A stretch of DNA of 56,363 bases, from NCBI GenBank assembly GCA_024280115.1, contig JAJRQT010000078.1:1-56363 (forward strand), given 5' to 3'. The notes beneath the pieces are model-generated. The model did not search any database and had not been told where the DNA came from. It saw only the letters and a list, made by a program, of their open reading frames with translations. Both the position numbers and the translations under genes were made by a program. Below are positions 26,969 to 36,555 of the stretch, piece by piece. Within the stretch, counting starts at the first letter, position 1. Each line of letters starts with the position of its first letter. This stretch comes from Bacteroidota bacterium (GTDB taxonomy: Bacteria > Bacteroidota > Bacteroidia > Cytophagales > Cyclobacteriaceae).

Positions 26969-28798
26969 TTACAAACCTTGCATGGCTGTAAGTTTTTGAT
27001 AGATTCCATCCTTTTTCATTAGTTCTACATGAGTGCCCCGCTCAACAACTTTTCCTTCATTAATGACCAATATTTCATCGGCATTTTGGATTGTACTCAA
27101 CCTGTGGGCAATGACAACAGACGTTCTGTTTTTCATCAGGGTATTGATCGCATCCTGAACCAGCATCTCTGATTCTGAATCTAAAGCGGAGGTTGCTTCA
27201 TCCAGAATCAAAATAGAAGGATTTTTTAATAATGCCCTTGCGATTGTCAATCGTTGCTTTTGACCTCCGGATAGTTTTGATCCCCTGTCCCCGATAATTC
27301 TCTGATAACCTTCTGGTTCCTGGATGATAAATTCATCGGCATTGGCAATCCTGGCAGCTTTATATACATCTTCAACATCAAATTTTTCCAATCCGAATGC
27401 AATGTTGTTGATAATGGTATCATTAAAAAGGATGGATTCCTGGGTTACGATGCCCATCTGATGTCTTATGGACTTGTAATCATAATCTTTTAATGGAACT
27501 CCGTCAATTAAGATCTCACCTTCATCGGGATCATAAAAGCGTGGGATCAAATTTGCAAGCGTAGATTTTCCACCACCTGATGGACCAACCAGGGCAATGG
27601 TCTTGCCTTTTTCTACAACGAAACTAACATCATCCAACACCTTTTTCGACTCGTAAGAGAATGAAACATTTTTAAATTCAATTTCTCTTTCAAATTTTAC
27701 CAATTCTGTTGGGTTTGGCTTGTTTACTATACCCGGCTTAATGTCCATTATTTCAAATACCCGTTCTCCGGATGCTATTCCCCGTTGGAAATGTGTGATA
27801 GCACCTGCAATTGCTTTTGTTGGTTGAAGGATTTGAGTAAATACCGCCATGAACATGATGAATGCACTCGCATCAAGCGTGCCTTTATTCAATACCAAAT
27901 CTCCTCCGTAAATCAGTATTCCCGATATCGATACGGCGCCCAGGATTTCTGAAACCGGACTGGATAATTCATATCTTTTTGAAAATCCATAATCGATATT
28001 GGCATATTTAGTTACCTCTTTCGAAAATATTTTATTGATATATCCAACGGCATTGAAGGCCTTAATCACCCTCATCCCGCTGATTGTTTCGTCAAGAATA
28101 TTTAATTGCCTTCCAAGGGATTCCTGGCTTTGTATAGCTCTTTTTTTAAGTCTTTTTGCGATTTCAGATATGATCCCTCCGGCAACAGGAAGTAGAATTA
28201 ATGTGAATAATGTCAGGCTGGGAGACGTCACAATTAATAGCCAGAAATACACAATAACCGTCAACGGTTCCCGAAAAACTATTTTCAGATTGTGCGTAAT
28301 CGAGCTCTCTATTTGCTGTATATCGTTGGTAATCCTTGAGATGATGTCTCCTTTTCTTTGTTCGGTAAAATATCCAACATGCAACTGGCTCACACTTTTG
28401 TAAATATCGATCCGCATATTTTTGATGGTCTCGGCTTTCGCTTTGGCCATGATTATTGCTGATAAATATTTGAATATGTTGGACATCAGAAAAGAAAAAA
28501 TAATGATGATGCAAACGTAGATCAAGGAACCGAATTTTCCATATCTCGCAACAGACTCCTGCATATAAAAGTTGAAAGTGCCTACAAAATAATCTTTGGA
28601 AAAAGCAAAATCAGGCTTTGTGGTAAATTGCGATATTTCTTCAACTCCTTTTTGATCGAAAATGACATCGAGTAATGGCGCCAGCATAGCCATATTCATC
28701 AACCCAAAAGCTACTGCAAGAATAGAAAATATCAAATATCCCGGAATAAATCTTCTCCAGGGTTTGGCATAGGAAAGTATTCGTAAATATGTATTCAT
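26969..28798 (-). CDS. MsbA-like ABC exporter (permease-ATPase half-transporter)
   Basis: The 609-residue product has an N-terminal six-helix type I exporter domain (about 1-330) and a C-terminal ATPase domain. Walker A is GPSGGGKST, the Q-loop region is MGIVTQESILF, the signature is LSGGQKQR, Walker B is ILILDEATSALD and the H-loop is VIAHRLSTI. The length and architecture match MsbA/lipid A or other lipid and polysaccharide half-transporters. It follows the Wzi-like outer-membrane gene by 74 nt on the same strand, which suggests an envelope operon. The substrate is not determined. Confidence 0.9.
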   Translation of the reverse strand: MNTYLRILSYAKPWRRFIPGYLIFSILAVAFGLMNMAMLAPLLDVIFDQKGVEEISQFTTKPDFAFSKDYFVGTFNFYMQESVARYGKFGSLIYVCIIIIFSFLMSNIFKYLSAIIMAKAKAETIKNMRIDIYKSVSQLHVGYFTEQRKGDIISRITNDIQQIESSITHNLKIVFREPLTVIVYFWLLIVTSPSLTLFTLILLPVAGGIISEIAKRLKKRAIQSQESLGRQLNILDETISGMRVIKAFNAVGYINKIFSKEVTKYANIDYGFSKRYELSSPVSEILGAVSISGILIYGGDLVLNKGTLDASAFIMFMAVFTQILQPTKAIAGAITHFQRGIASGERVFEIMDIKPGIVNKPNPTELVKFEREIEFKNVSFSYESKKVLDDVSFVVEKGKTIALVGPSGGGKSTLANLIPRFYDPDEGEILIDGVPLKDYDYKSIRHQMGIVTQESILFNDTIINNIAFGLEKFDVEDVYKAARIANADEFIIQEPEGYQRIIGDRGSKLSGGQKQRLTIARALLKNPSILILDEATSALDSESEMLVQDAINTLMKNRTSVVIAHRLSTIQNADEILVINEGKVVERGTHVELMKKDGIYQKLTAMQGL

Positions 28799-28872
28799 TG
28801 ATTGATTTCAAAAAACCACGGCAAAAAACGGAAGATTTAACCTAATTAAAAAATGATTGTAGTTCGATGAGC

Positions 28873-30558
28873 TTAAAAATCGTGTATTTTTTTAGCAATA
28901 TTCCACCTCATGCTCCCGGAAAAATAGGTAGTGTTGCTGCTCATTTCATCAATTTCGCTACTTAAATTTCTGTAAACAATCCTCACATCAAAAAACAGGT
29001 TGTGTTTCCACATATACGAAGCTGTTAAATCTCCATAAAACAAATCTGTTGCAACCCCCTGGCCAATTTTATTATTGTATTCCTGCTCCCGGGAATTATA
29101 GCTCTTCATTACATCCTTACCCCAATTGGTATTCTTAGTATCATCTCCATAATTGGCAATATTCATCTGGGCTGTGAGGAATAATCTATTGAGTGGTTGG
29201 TACCTTATTATGCTTACAATTTCATGAAAATTTCCTCCCAAAGGATGCCCGAGAGATTGACGGTAATTTGCATAATTTGTGTAAGTATCTTTGTGCGCAT
29301 ACATATATGGTCTTGCGACATTGTATTCCAACTGAAGATCAAGATTATTTATTCCGATCACATTTATGTATTTCATCCCGAGCTGTCCACCAACTTTATT
29401 TGCCCACCATCCGTCTCCGGCTTTGATTTCTTTGAGGAAAAATTCATCTAAAACAACCTGTCCATAGATTGAAACAGAATGACCGATATTCCATTTTGCA
29501 TCCATGCCCACGATTACATTTTCGCTGCTACCTCCCTGATGCTCAAGCGCCCTGTAAAATATTACCGGATTTAGATAGCTGATGTCAAACCGTTCGGTAG
29601 AATCACCTATGACTACAGATTCAAAAAGGCCTATGTTAATATTATCGGTGATATTGATGCTTAGATGATGGGCGGCGATGAACTTTTTTGGATATTTGCC
29701 ATCTTGAGATCCTGTCGGTGTAAAAAAAGCATCGGCAAATGTTTGCGCAAAAAGATTTGTGTAATTAATTCTCCAAATCTTGGTATTAAATTTAAGGTAT
29801 GTATAACCCGGGCTGAAGTCAGAAAGAATCATCGACCTGTATCCCGTACCGGTAAATGACTGATCGAAACCAAATTGGGCATTCACGTATTTTTTTACCA
29901 GATCGAAAGAAACATATCCCCTGGCAGTAAAATAATCTACGCCATTAGTTTTAAATTCTTTCCAGAATCCTTCGCTGGGGACGACCCCATTTCGCGCTGT
30001 CCATTCCCTCACATAGTTTGGATAGACCGCCTGAGTTGTGGATATAAATGAATAAAACCCCAGCCTCTTGGAAATAGAGCCTCTTATGTCAACACCACGG
30101 GTATTGATGTATGTTGTAACATCACTTTCAGATTCTTTTCCTCCGCTAAAGTAGATGACCGGATTTACATGCAGGTCAAAATCTCCCTGATCAACATTTA
30201 GAAAATCAGATTTCTTCCGGTAAATGTATTTTAGAAATGGGTTCCTGCTATCGCTTTCATCATTTTTACTCCATTCCCAATTGTCATCAGCAAGGTATTG
30301 GAGGTTAAACCGGTCACGCCCACTTAGATTTTCTTGAAATAATTCATTGCTGTACAGACTATCGATAAATCCTCCAAGTTGAACTCTCTGAATAGGTTTA
30401 ACGTTGCTGTGAAAATTTTCAGAAAACTTTCCACTCATGATTTCATACCTGTCAAGTAAATGATAATAATCACGATTTAATGGGATATTTGCGCTCTGAG
30501 AAAATAAGACAAATGGAAACAATACGAGAGATATAAAAAATAAGGATTGTTTTCTCAT
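28873..30558 (-). CDS. Wzi/RemB-like outer-membrane protein
   Basis: The 561-residue product has a signal peptide (to SQSA, about residue 22), a short N-terminal helical region (YHLLDRYEIMSGKF) and then a long beta-rich barrel. Segments such as TRGVDIRGSISKRLGFYSFI, GTGYRSMILSDFSPGYTYLK and RFDISYLNPVIFYRALEHQG are typical of Wzi capsule-assembly proteins and the related gliding protein RemB of Bacteroidota. Wzi anchors capsular polysaccharide at the cell surface. It sits 28 nt after a TPR gene and 74 nt before an MsbA-like exporter, which fits surface polysaccharide or envelope work. I cannot decide between the capsule and gliding roles. Confidence 0.65.
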   Translation of the reverse strand: MRKQSLFFISLVLFPFVLFSQSANIPLNRDYYHLLDRYEIMSGKFSENFHSNVKPIQRVQLGGFIDSLYSNELFQENLSGRDRFNLQYLADDNWEWSKNDESDSRNPFLKYIYRKKSDFLNVDQGDFDLHVNPVIYFSGGKESESDVTTYINTRGVDIRGSISKRLGFYSFISTTQAVYPNYVREWTARNGVVPSEGFWKEFKTNGVDYFTARGYVSFDLVKKYVNAQFGFDQSFTGTGYRSMILSDFSPGYTYLKFNTKIWRINYTNLFAQTFADAFFTPTGSQDGKYPKKFIAAHHLSINITDNINIGLFESVVIGDSTERFDISYLNPVIFYRALEHQGGSSENVIVGMDAKWNIGHSVSIYGQVVLDEFFLKEIKAGDGWWANKVGGQLGMKYINVIGINNLDLQLEYNVARPYMYAHKDTYTNYANYRQSLGHPLGGNFHEIVSIIRYQPLNRLFLTAQMNIANYGDDTKNTNWGKDVMKSYNSREQEYNNKIGQGVATDLFYGDLTASYMWKHNLFFDVRIVYRNLSSEIDEMSSNTTYFSGSMRWNIAKKIHDF

Positions 30559-30586
30559 GAAGTAAAAGTAATTCTACGCTCGAAAG

Positions 30587-31687
30587 CTAATAAATGCCAC
30601 AGTACTTTCTATAATAGTTGAGCGCTTTTTTAATTCCCAAATTGGTCGCCTGTAAAAAATCCCGGCAAGCCTGGGCATTATTACCCATCAAATTCAGGCA
30701 ATGCCCTCTTAAAAGATAAGTTTCTGCGAGCGTGCTTTTTACAAGTTCTTTTTCCTCCGATTCGGATAATTGAGTTTTTAACAAATCAATTGATTTTGTA
30801 AAATCATTATAAGCTTCATTGTAGTTACTCATATTGTTATTACAAAGTCCACGGTAGCGATAGTTGAGTTCATTATTAGGGTTAATTTTTATGGAGGTAG
30901 TGAAATCATTGGCGGCGCTTTTATACTCGTAATTATTCATTTTGATGACGCCTCTTTCGATATAAGCTGTTTCCTCTAGGGGAGATATTTCGATTACTTT
31001 ATTATAATCAGTAATGGCCTCGTCAAATTGATCCATGGAATTATAAAATTCACTCCTGATCATATAATGTTGATAGCAGTCCGGTTCGAGTGCAATGGCC
31101 ACATTAATATCTCCAAGTATGCTTTTATAATCATTAGAACCTTTAACAGGTTTTAAATATTCTATTTTCACCTTAGATCTCAACGCATAATATGCGGCAT
31201 CATCAGTTTTTAGTCGAATTGCTTTGTCTATATCCCTTAGGGCGTATTTATAGTTTCTTTTAGAATGTTCAAGTTTGGCCTTGTAGAAGAATAGTTCAGA
31301 ATTTGAATCGTCAAATTCCATGGATTTATCAAAATCCAAAGTTGCACTTTTTAAATCATTTATAGCCAAATATGATTTGCCTCTGGTTAAATAATAATTT
31401 CCCGCATAGGTAGTTTGTATGGGTTCGATTTTAAAAATTGTATTAATATCTAGAATGGAACTCTGATATTTATTCAATTCATAATAAACTTTAGCCCTTA
31501 AATAATAGGCACTTACGTATTTAATATCTTTGTCAATAGCACTATTAAGGAAATCAAGTGAAGATTTATATTCTTCTTTATCATATTTAAATTTTGCGAA
31601 CTTAAAAAATTCACGGGGATCATCCTGTGCTTTTAGGCTTCCGATAAAAAGAACTAATACTAATATTACGACCGTTACTCTCGACAT
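30587..31687 (-). CDS. Secreted/periplasmic TPR-repeat protein
   Basis: I chose ATG 31687 because it gives a clean signal peptide (VTVVILVLVLFIGSLKAQ). The frame is open to 31735 only through a TTG. The ~366-residue mature protein is almost entirely tetratricopeptide repeats, about eight to nine of them, with typical positions such as YYLRAKVYYELNKYQSSILD and AYIERGVIKMNNYEYKSA. TPRs act as protein-protein scaffolds. It is the first gene of a minus-strand run (TPR, Wzi-like, MsbA-like, small membrane protein), so it may be a periplasmic scaffold for that envelope system. Confidence 0.8.
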   Translation of the reverse strand: MSRVTVVILVLVLFIGSLKAQDDPREFFKFAKFKYDKEEYKSSLDFLNSAIDKDIKYVSAYYLRAKVYYELNKYQSSILDINTIFKIEPIQTTYAGNYYLTRGKSYLAINDLKSATLDFDKSMEFDDSNSELFFYKAKLEHSKRNYKYALRDIDKAIRLKTDDAAYYALRSKVKIEYLKPVKGSNDYKSILGDINVAIALEPDCYQHYMIRSEFYNSMDQFDEAITDYNKVIEISPLEETAYIERGVIKMNNYEYKSAANDFTTSIKINPNNELNYRYRGLCNNNMSNYNEAYNDFTKSIDLLKTQLSESEEKELVKSTLAETYLLRGHCLNLMGNNAQACRDFLQATNLGIKKALNYYRKYCGIY

Positions 31688-31723
31688 ATGTAAATGAGAA
31701 ATTTCAGTATTACAACTGAACCA

Positions 31724-31731
31724 CAAAGTTA
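31724..31731 (-). promoter_or_regulatory. -7 box (TAACTTTG) for the TPR/Wzi/MsbA run
   Basis: On the minus strand TAACTTTG fits TAnnTTTG exactly and lies 37 nt upstream of the TPR start at 31687. A matching -33 TTTG at 19-nt spacing is not seen, so the call is tentative. Confidence 0.4.
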
Positions 31732-31840
31732 TCAATTAATAATGTAAACTCCATAACGAAATATATTGTTATCAATTTTGGCAAACTATCTTTATTCTTA
31801 AAATATTCGGAATAAGATTTTTTAAATCAATACATCTATG

Positions 31841-31848
31841 TAATTTTG
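31841..31848 (+). promoter_or_regulatory. -7 box (TAATTTTG) for guaB
   Basis: TAATTTTG fits TAnnTTTG exactly. A T-rich stretch (31818-31823) lies about where the -33 box would be. Transcription would start near 31855, about 25 nt before the guaB ATG. Confidence 0.5.
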
Positions 31849-31879
31849 GCCGGCAAATAAGATTAGAAAATTATTTGCC

Positions 31880-33349
31880 ATGTCGATTGAAAACAATAGA
31901 TTCAATTCCGAAGCCCTTACATACGATGACGTATTATTAGTCCCGGGGTATTCCGAAATTATTCCAAGGGAAACACAAACAGAAACAATTCTCACAAAGC
32001 ATATTAAGCTCAATATACCATTGGTGTCTGCCGCCATGGATACTGTGACCGAAGCTGAATTGGCCATTGCGATGGCTTTGGAGGGAGGCCTGGGATTTAT
32101 TCATAAAAATATGTCTATTGAACGCCAGGCGATCCAGGTTCGGAAAGTTAAGCGTTCTCAAAGCGGACTTATCCTCGATCCCATAACATTGCATGTAGAT
32201 TCTACTGCTGCCGATGCCATAAAGATCATGAAGGATTTCAAAATTGGAGGGATTCCTGTGATTGACGGCGATAAAAGGCTTGTAGGAATTATTACCAATA
32301 GAGATCTCAGGTTTCTGAAAAATATGAGTACAGCTATTCAGGATATTATGACTAAAGATAACCTTATCACAGCTATAGATGAGGTTTCACTCAATCAGGC
32401 AGAAGAGATACTCCAGATCCATAAAATTGAAAAGCTTCCAATTGTTGATAAGGACGGAAAATTAACTGGTCTGATTACTTATAAGGATATTTTGAAAAAT
32501 ATTGACAGACCCAATGCCTGTAAAGATGAATTTGGAAGATTGAGAGTGGGTGCGGCTGTTGGTGTAACAACAGATATTTTAGATAGGATTTCAGCATTGG
32601 TTACATCAGGCGTTGACCTCATTAGCATCGATACCGCCCATGGGCATTCAAAGGGTGTAATTGACAGTCTGAAAAAAGTTAAAAAGGAATTTTCTGACCT
32701 GGATGTGATCGTTGGAAATATTGCGACTTATGATGCAGCTAAAGCTTTGGCAGATGCCGGGGCAGATGCAGTGAAGGTCGGTGTAGGTCCGGGTAGTATT
32801 TGTACCACGAGAGTAATTGCCGGAGTTGGAGTTCCCCAATTAACCGCTGTAACTGAGGCGGTCAGGGCTGTTAAAGACAAAAATATTCCTGTCATAGCCG
32901 ATGGAGGGATTAGATTTTCCGGAGATATCGTGAAAGCGATTGCAGGCGGAGCGGATAGTGTGATGATTGGTTCCTTATTGGCTGGAACAGATGAAGCTCC
33001 CGGAGAAATGATCATTTATGAAGGAAGAAAATTTAAAACCTACCGGGGCATGGGTTCTATGGAGGCGATGGAAGAAGGATCCAAAGACAGGTATTTTCAG
33101 GATATGGAAGATGACGTTAAAAAATTAGTTCCGGAAGGAATTAGTGGTCGTGTTCCCTACAAAGGATTGGTTTCTGAAGTTTTATATCAATTGGTCGGTG
33201 GGCTGAAAGCGGGAATGGGATATTGTGGTGCAAAAAAAATTGTTGATATGAAAACCGCAAAATTTGTTAAAATTACTGCGGCAGGGGTCAGAGAAAGTCA
33301 TCCTCATGATATCCAGATTACCAGGGAGGCACCAAATTATTCGCGGTAG
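31880..33349 (+). CDS. guaB: IMP dehydrogenase
   Basis: IMP dehydrogenase converts IMP to XMP with NAD+, the first committed step to GMP. The 489-residue product has the normal length. The N-terminal barrel starts [13 protein letters not shown]. Two CBS domains (about 95-205) sit in the barrel as an insert. The catalytic loop is [18 protein letters not shown], with the active Cys near residue 308, followed by [11 protein letters not shown] and the flap region [10 protein letters not shown] with GRVPYKG. It is transcribed divergently from the TPR gene. Confidence 0.97.
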   Translation: MSIENNRFNSEALTYDDVLLVPGYSEIIPRETQTETILTKHIKLNIPLVSAAMDTVTEAELAIAMALEGGLGFIHKNMSIERQAIQVRKVKRSQSGLILDPITLHVDSTAADAIKIMKDFKIGGIPVIDGDKRLVGIITNRDLRFLKNMSTAIQDIMTKDNLITAIDEVSLNQAEEILQIHKIEKLPIVDKDGKLTGLITYKDILKNIDRPNACKDEFGRLRVGAAVGVTTDILDRISALVTSGVDLISIDTAHGHSKGVIDSLKKVKKEFSDLDVIVGNIATYDAAKALADAGADAVKVGVGPGSICTTRVIAGVGVPQLTAVTEAVRAVKDKNIPVIADGGIRFSGDIVKAIAGGADSVMIGSLLAGTDEAPGEMIIYEGRKFKTYRGMGSMEAMEEGSKDRYFQDMEDDVKKLVPEGISGRVPYKGLVSEVLYQLVGGLKAGMGYCGAKKIVDMKTAKFVKITAAGVRESHPHDIQITREAPNYSR

Positions 33350-33617
33350 CCAGGTCAATTAACCACAAATTGTACATTAATTTCCGGAAGGGCTGTACGC
33401 TTTAATAGAACAATGAAGCAGGTTGTCCATTAACTGTAAATTACACAGACTTCAAAATCGTTGTTTGATTTTCAACATGAAGACCAGGCAGCATTTAGAC
33501 AATTAGAATCATTTAATATTTGCCATTCATCAGGGAATGATTGGAGATAGCAATATTGATATTTTGATAGTCAATTATAAACATTATATTCGCTTTTAGG
33601 ACTTAAATTGAAATGGG

Positions 33618-35681
33618 ATGCCCTCACATAAAAATATCCTAAGATTCTTAGCTTTTCTGGGTATTTTCTTTTGGCTTTCTATGATGGGCTCAGGATACTT
33701 GTATAGGTTTGGGCAGTCATACAGCACATCTTCAGAGACTTATTTGTTTTTTGCCAAAAGTTTTTTGATTGCCTTAATATTAGCTATTTACTTTTTTTAT
33801 AAAAGAAAGATTGGCAACCAGGAGAGTTTTGATATCATTGATCTTCTCTGGAAAGTGTTTGTGACGGGATTAATTGCAACGGTCGTTTCGCTACTTTCTA
33901 ATTTTTTATTGACTGTTCTCAAAGAAAATGAGCACGGGAGAAATCCATATTTTTTAGATTTACTATATCATATTAATGTTGGGCTCATCATCACATTTTT
34001 AATTGCTGCATTTACGGTTTGGAAACGACTTATTCTTTACCAAAAAAGTAAATGGCTTATCAGAATATGGAATGTATTTGAATATGGTTTGCTGGGCAGT
34101 TCATTATTATTCTTCACTGCCTATGAGATCTTCAGTGGAGTATTCAGCACATTAATCTGGGGAATGCTGGTGGTGATGAGTTTTGTGCTCAGTGTAAATC
34201 TTAAGTGGGTAGCCTATCTTAATTTTAAGCAAAAGTGGAAAAGTATTTTACTCATTATCCTAATTGGTTTATACATAGGATATTTTTATTCTATTCTGAA
34301 CAATTATGGAGAAGACTATGGATTTACACCAATTTTTGATGCCCTCGGAGTTATTACCATACACGGTCTCTATGTTTTTATTCTTATTTATAGCATATTT
34401 TCAGTATTAGTCATTCTTTTCAACTTACCGACATCTTCAGTATTTGAGCAAAAACTCGTAGAAGTAATCAATTTTCAGAAATTAAGTCAAGCGAGGAATA
34501 CCGGTCAAAATGAAAACCAGGTATTTGACATCTTATTGGAGAGTTCAGTAAGTGTGGTAATTGCCAATGCTGCCTGGATAGATATTAAAGATGAAGATGA
34601 AAATGTCAAAAAGACGCTATTTTATAAATTAAATAAGCATGAAAAGGAAGAAGCATTAAAGAGCCTAAAGAGCAATAAAATAAAAAATATTCAAAGCTCA
34701 GTTGCCTCCAGGAATAAAGTCAACAGCCGGTTCACTGCGGAGTTAAAACACGAATTATTTAAGTCAATTCTTGTAATTCCACTATATATTGGTGATAAGC
34801 AAATAGCCTCCCTGGCCTTGGTGAAGGATGTAAAAGATGGATTCAGTAAAGAAATGATTGAAATAATCCGAACTTTTGTCAATCAGGCAAGCGTATCAAT
34901 TGAAAATTATCGATTGATGAAAGAGGCCATCGTCAATGAGCGATATAAAGAAGAGCTGAAAATTGCAAAAAGAGTTCAGGACAGCTTGATTCCCACCATA
35001 CTTGCAACGAATGAGGATTTACAGATCAGCGCTTTTTCTAAACCTGCGGCAGAGGTGGGAGGAGATTATTTCGACACCTTCAAAATGGATAAAGATCGCA
35101 TTGCAATTATTGTTGGAGACGTTTCGGGAAAAGGCACATCGGCTGCCTTTCATATGTCGCAAATGAAGGGAGTTTTTCAGAGCCTTGTACAGCTTAATTT
35201 ATCAGCGAAGGAATTCATCATAAAAGCTAACAATGCATTGAGCAGTTGTCTGGATCGCACTTCATTTATCACCACTACCTATTTTATTATTGATAGCAAA
35301 AAAAGGATATTCGAGTTTTCCCGGGCAGGTCACTGTCCGACCTTATATTACTCTGCCAAAGAGAAAAAAGTCAAATATTTAGAAGATAATGGCCTCGGAT
35401 TAGGTATTTTACGCGATGATCAGTTCGATAGTTTTGTGGAAGTCAACGAAATCAAATACCAACAAGGAGATATTCTATTTCTATATACTGACGGGATTAC
35501 TGAGGCTAAAAATTCTCAAAATGAAGAGTATGGTTATGAGCGTTTAAAACAATTTTTGAATAAGAATGCTTTTTATAGTGCAGATTATATAAAAGATGAG
35601 ATTTTGAAGACAATACATGATTTTTGTGGGTCCTCAAATTTAGAGGATGATATCACTACATTAATCGTAAAAGTTAAATAA
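33618..35681 (+). CDS. Membrane PP2C-type (SpoIIE/RsbU-like) serine phosphatase with GAF-like domain
   Basis: The 687-residue product has an N-terminal membrane part with about seven or eight helices (residues ~5-270). A GAF-like cytoplasmic domain (about 285-430) precedes the SpoIIE phosphatase domain. Metal-binding aspartates are seen in VGGDYFDTF, VGDVSGKGTSAAF and LFLYTDGITEAKN. Such enzymes dephosphorylate an anti-sigma antagonist (STAS protein). The STAS gene follows 38 nt downstream and an RsbW-type kinase gene overlaps that one, so the three form a complete partner-switching module. The membrane domain would supply the input signal. Confidence 0.9.
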   Translation: MPSHKNILRFLAFLGIFFWLSMMGSGYLYRFGQSYSTSSETYLFFAKSFLIALILAIYFFYKRKIGNQESFDIIDLLWKVFVTGLIATVVSLLSNFLLTVLKENEHGRNPYFLDLLYHINVGLIITFLIAAFTVWKRLILYQKSKWLIRIWNVFEYGLLGSSLLFFTAYEIFSGVFSTLIWGMLVVMSFVLSVNLKWVAYLNFKQKWKSILLIILIGLYIGYFYSILNNYGEDYGFTPIFDALGVITIHGLYVFILIYSIFSVLVILFNLPTSSVFEQKLVEVINFQKLSQARNTGQNENQVFDILLESSVSVVIANAAWIDIKDEDENVKKTLFYKLNKHEKEEALKSLKSNKIKNIQSSVASRNKVNSRFTAELKHELFKSILVIPLYIGDKQIASLALVKDVKDGFSKEMIEIIRTFVNQASVSIENYRLMKEAIVNERYKEELKIAKRVQDSLIPTILATNEDLQISAFSKPAAEVGGDYFDTFKMDKDRIAIIVGDVSGKGTSAAFHMSQMKGVFQSLVQLNLSAKEFIIKANNALSSCLDRTSFITTTYFIIDSKKRIFEFSRAGHCPTLYYSAKEKKVKYLEDNGLGLGILRDDQFDSFVEVNEIKYQQGDILFLYTDGITEAKNSQNEEYGYERLKQFLNKNAFYSADYIKDEILKTIHDFCGSSNLEDDITTLIVKVK

Positions 35682-35719
35682 AAAGAAAAACTAAAATACC
35701 CTAAACTCGTAATTACATT

Positions 35720-36061
35720 ATGGTTGAGATTAAAAATTCTCTCGTAAAAGACATTTTCACTATCCATGTCATTGGAGAAGTTGACGCAAGTTCATCAATC
35801 CACTTAGACGAATCCATTGGCGAAGCGACCAGCAAATACTCAAAAATTATGGTGAACTGTGAGCAGCTGGAATATATTTCTTCTGCCGGATTGGGCGTGT
35901 TCATGTCTTATATCAATGATCTGGAAGAGAAAGGAATTAAGCTGGTGATTTATGGCCTGAGTGACAAAGTACGACATGTATTTCAGATATTGGGTTTGGA
36001 TCAACTTCTTAAAATTACTGAAAACGAAGAGGAAGCAAAGGGAATTGTTAATGGAGTATAA
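35720..36061 (+). CDS. STAS-domain anti-sigma factor antagonist
   Basis: This 113-residue single-domain protein of the RsbV/SpoIIAA type has the regulatory serine in the motif EYISSAGLGVF (near residues 54-64). When unphosphorylated it binds the RsbW-like kinase and frees the kinase's partner. It is encoded between the phosphatase and the kinase, and its 3' end overlaps the kinase start by 11 nt. No sigma factor gene is seen in the window, so the downstream target is unknown. Confidence 0.92.
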   Translation: MVEIKNSLVKDIFTIHVIGEVDASSSIHLDESIGEATSKYSKIMVNCEQLEYISSAGLGVFMSYINDLEEKGIKLVIYGLSDKVRHVFQILGLDQLLKITENEEEAKGIVNGV

Positions 36062-36461
36062 GTTTAAAGTACCTTGTAGTAAAAGCAAATTAGCGGAGAT
36101 ACGGGATTTCCTTCAACGGGTTTTGAGTGAAAATTCAATCCCTGAGGTTACCGTCAATACGCTAGTTTTAGCCGTAGATGAGGTATGTGCCAACCTGATA
36201 ATACATTCGCACCATTGCAACCCTAATGATTTTATTGAATTGAATGTGCGCGTAAACGGCCAATCAGAGATTACTTTTGACATCATTGATCATGGTGTAG
36301 GATTTAACATTGGCGAATATGAAGAGCCTTCTATATCGGACATTGTCAAACAAAAAAGAAAAGGTGGAATCGGGCTGATGTTGGTAAGACGGATTATGGA
36401 CGAAATTGAGCTCATCAAAGGGAAAAAGCAAAATGTCTATCGCCTTCATAAAAAGATCTGA
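36051..36461 (+). CDS. RsbW-type serine kinase / anti-sigma factor (HATPase_c_2)
   Basis: I chose ATG 36051 (MEYKFKVPC), which overlaps the STAS stop; the open frame extends upstream but only through the STAS gene. The ~136-residue GHKL ATPase shows the N box LAVDEVCANLI, the G1 region DIIDHGVGF and the G2-like KGGIGLMLVRRIMDE. It would phosphorylate the STAS protein and sequester a partner such as a sigma factor. Overlap with the STAS gene suggests translational coupling and balanced stoichiometry. Confidence 0.9.
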   Translation: MEYKFKVPCSKSKLAEIRDFLQRVLSENSIPEVTVNTLVLAVDEVCANLIIHSHHCNPNDFIELNVRVNGQSEITFDIIDHGVGFNIGEYEEPSISDIVKQKRKGGIGLMLVRRIMDEIELIKGKKQNVYRLHKKI

Positions 36462-36555
36462 TACTATCCAATTTTCAATATTTCGTCATAATTACTTATC
36501 CCACTCATTTTTTCACTAAAATTGCATTTCATTTTGAGAAAAACATGAAATCAAC

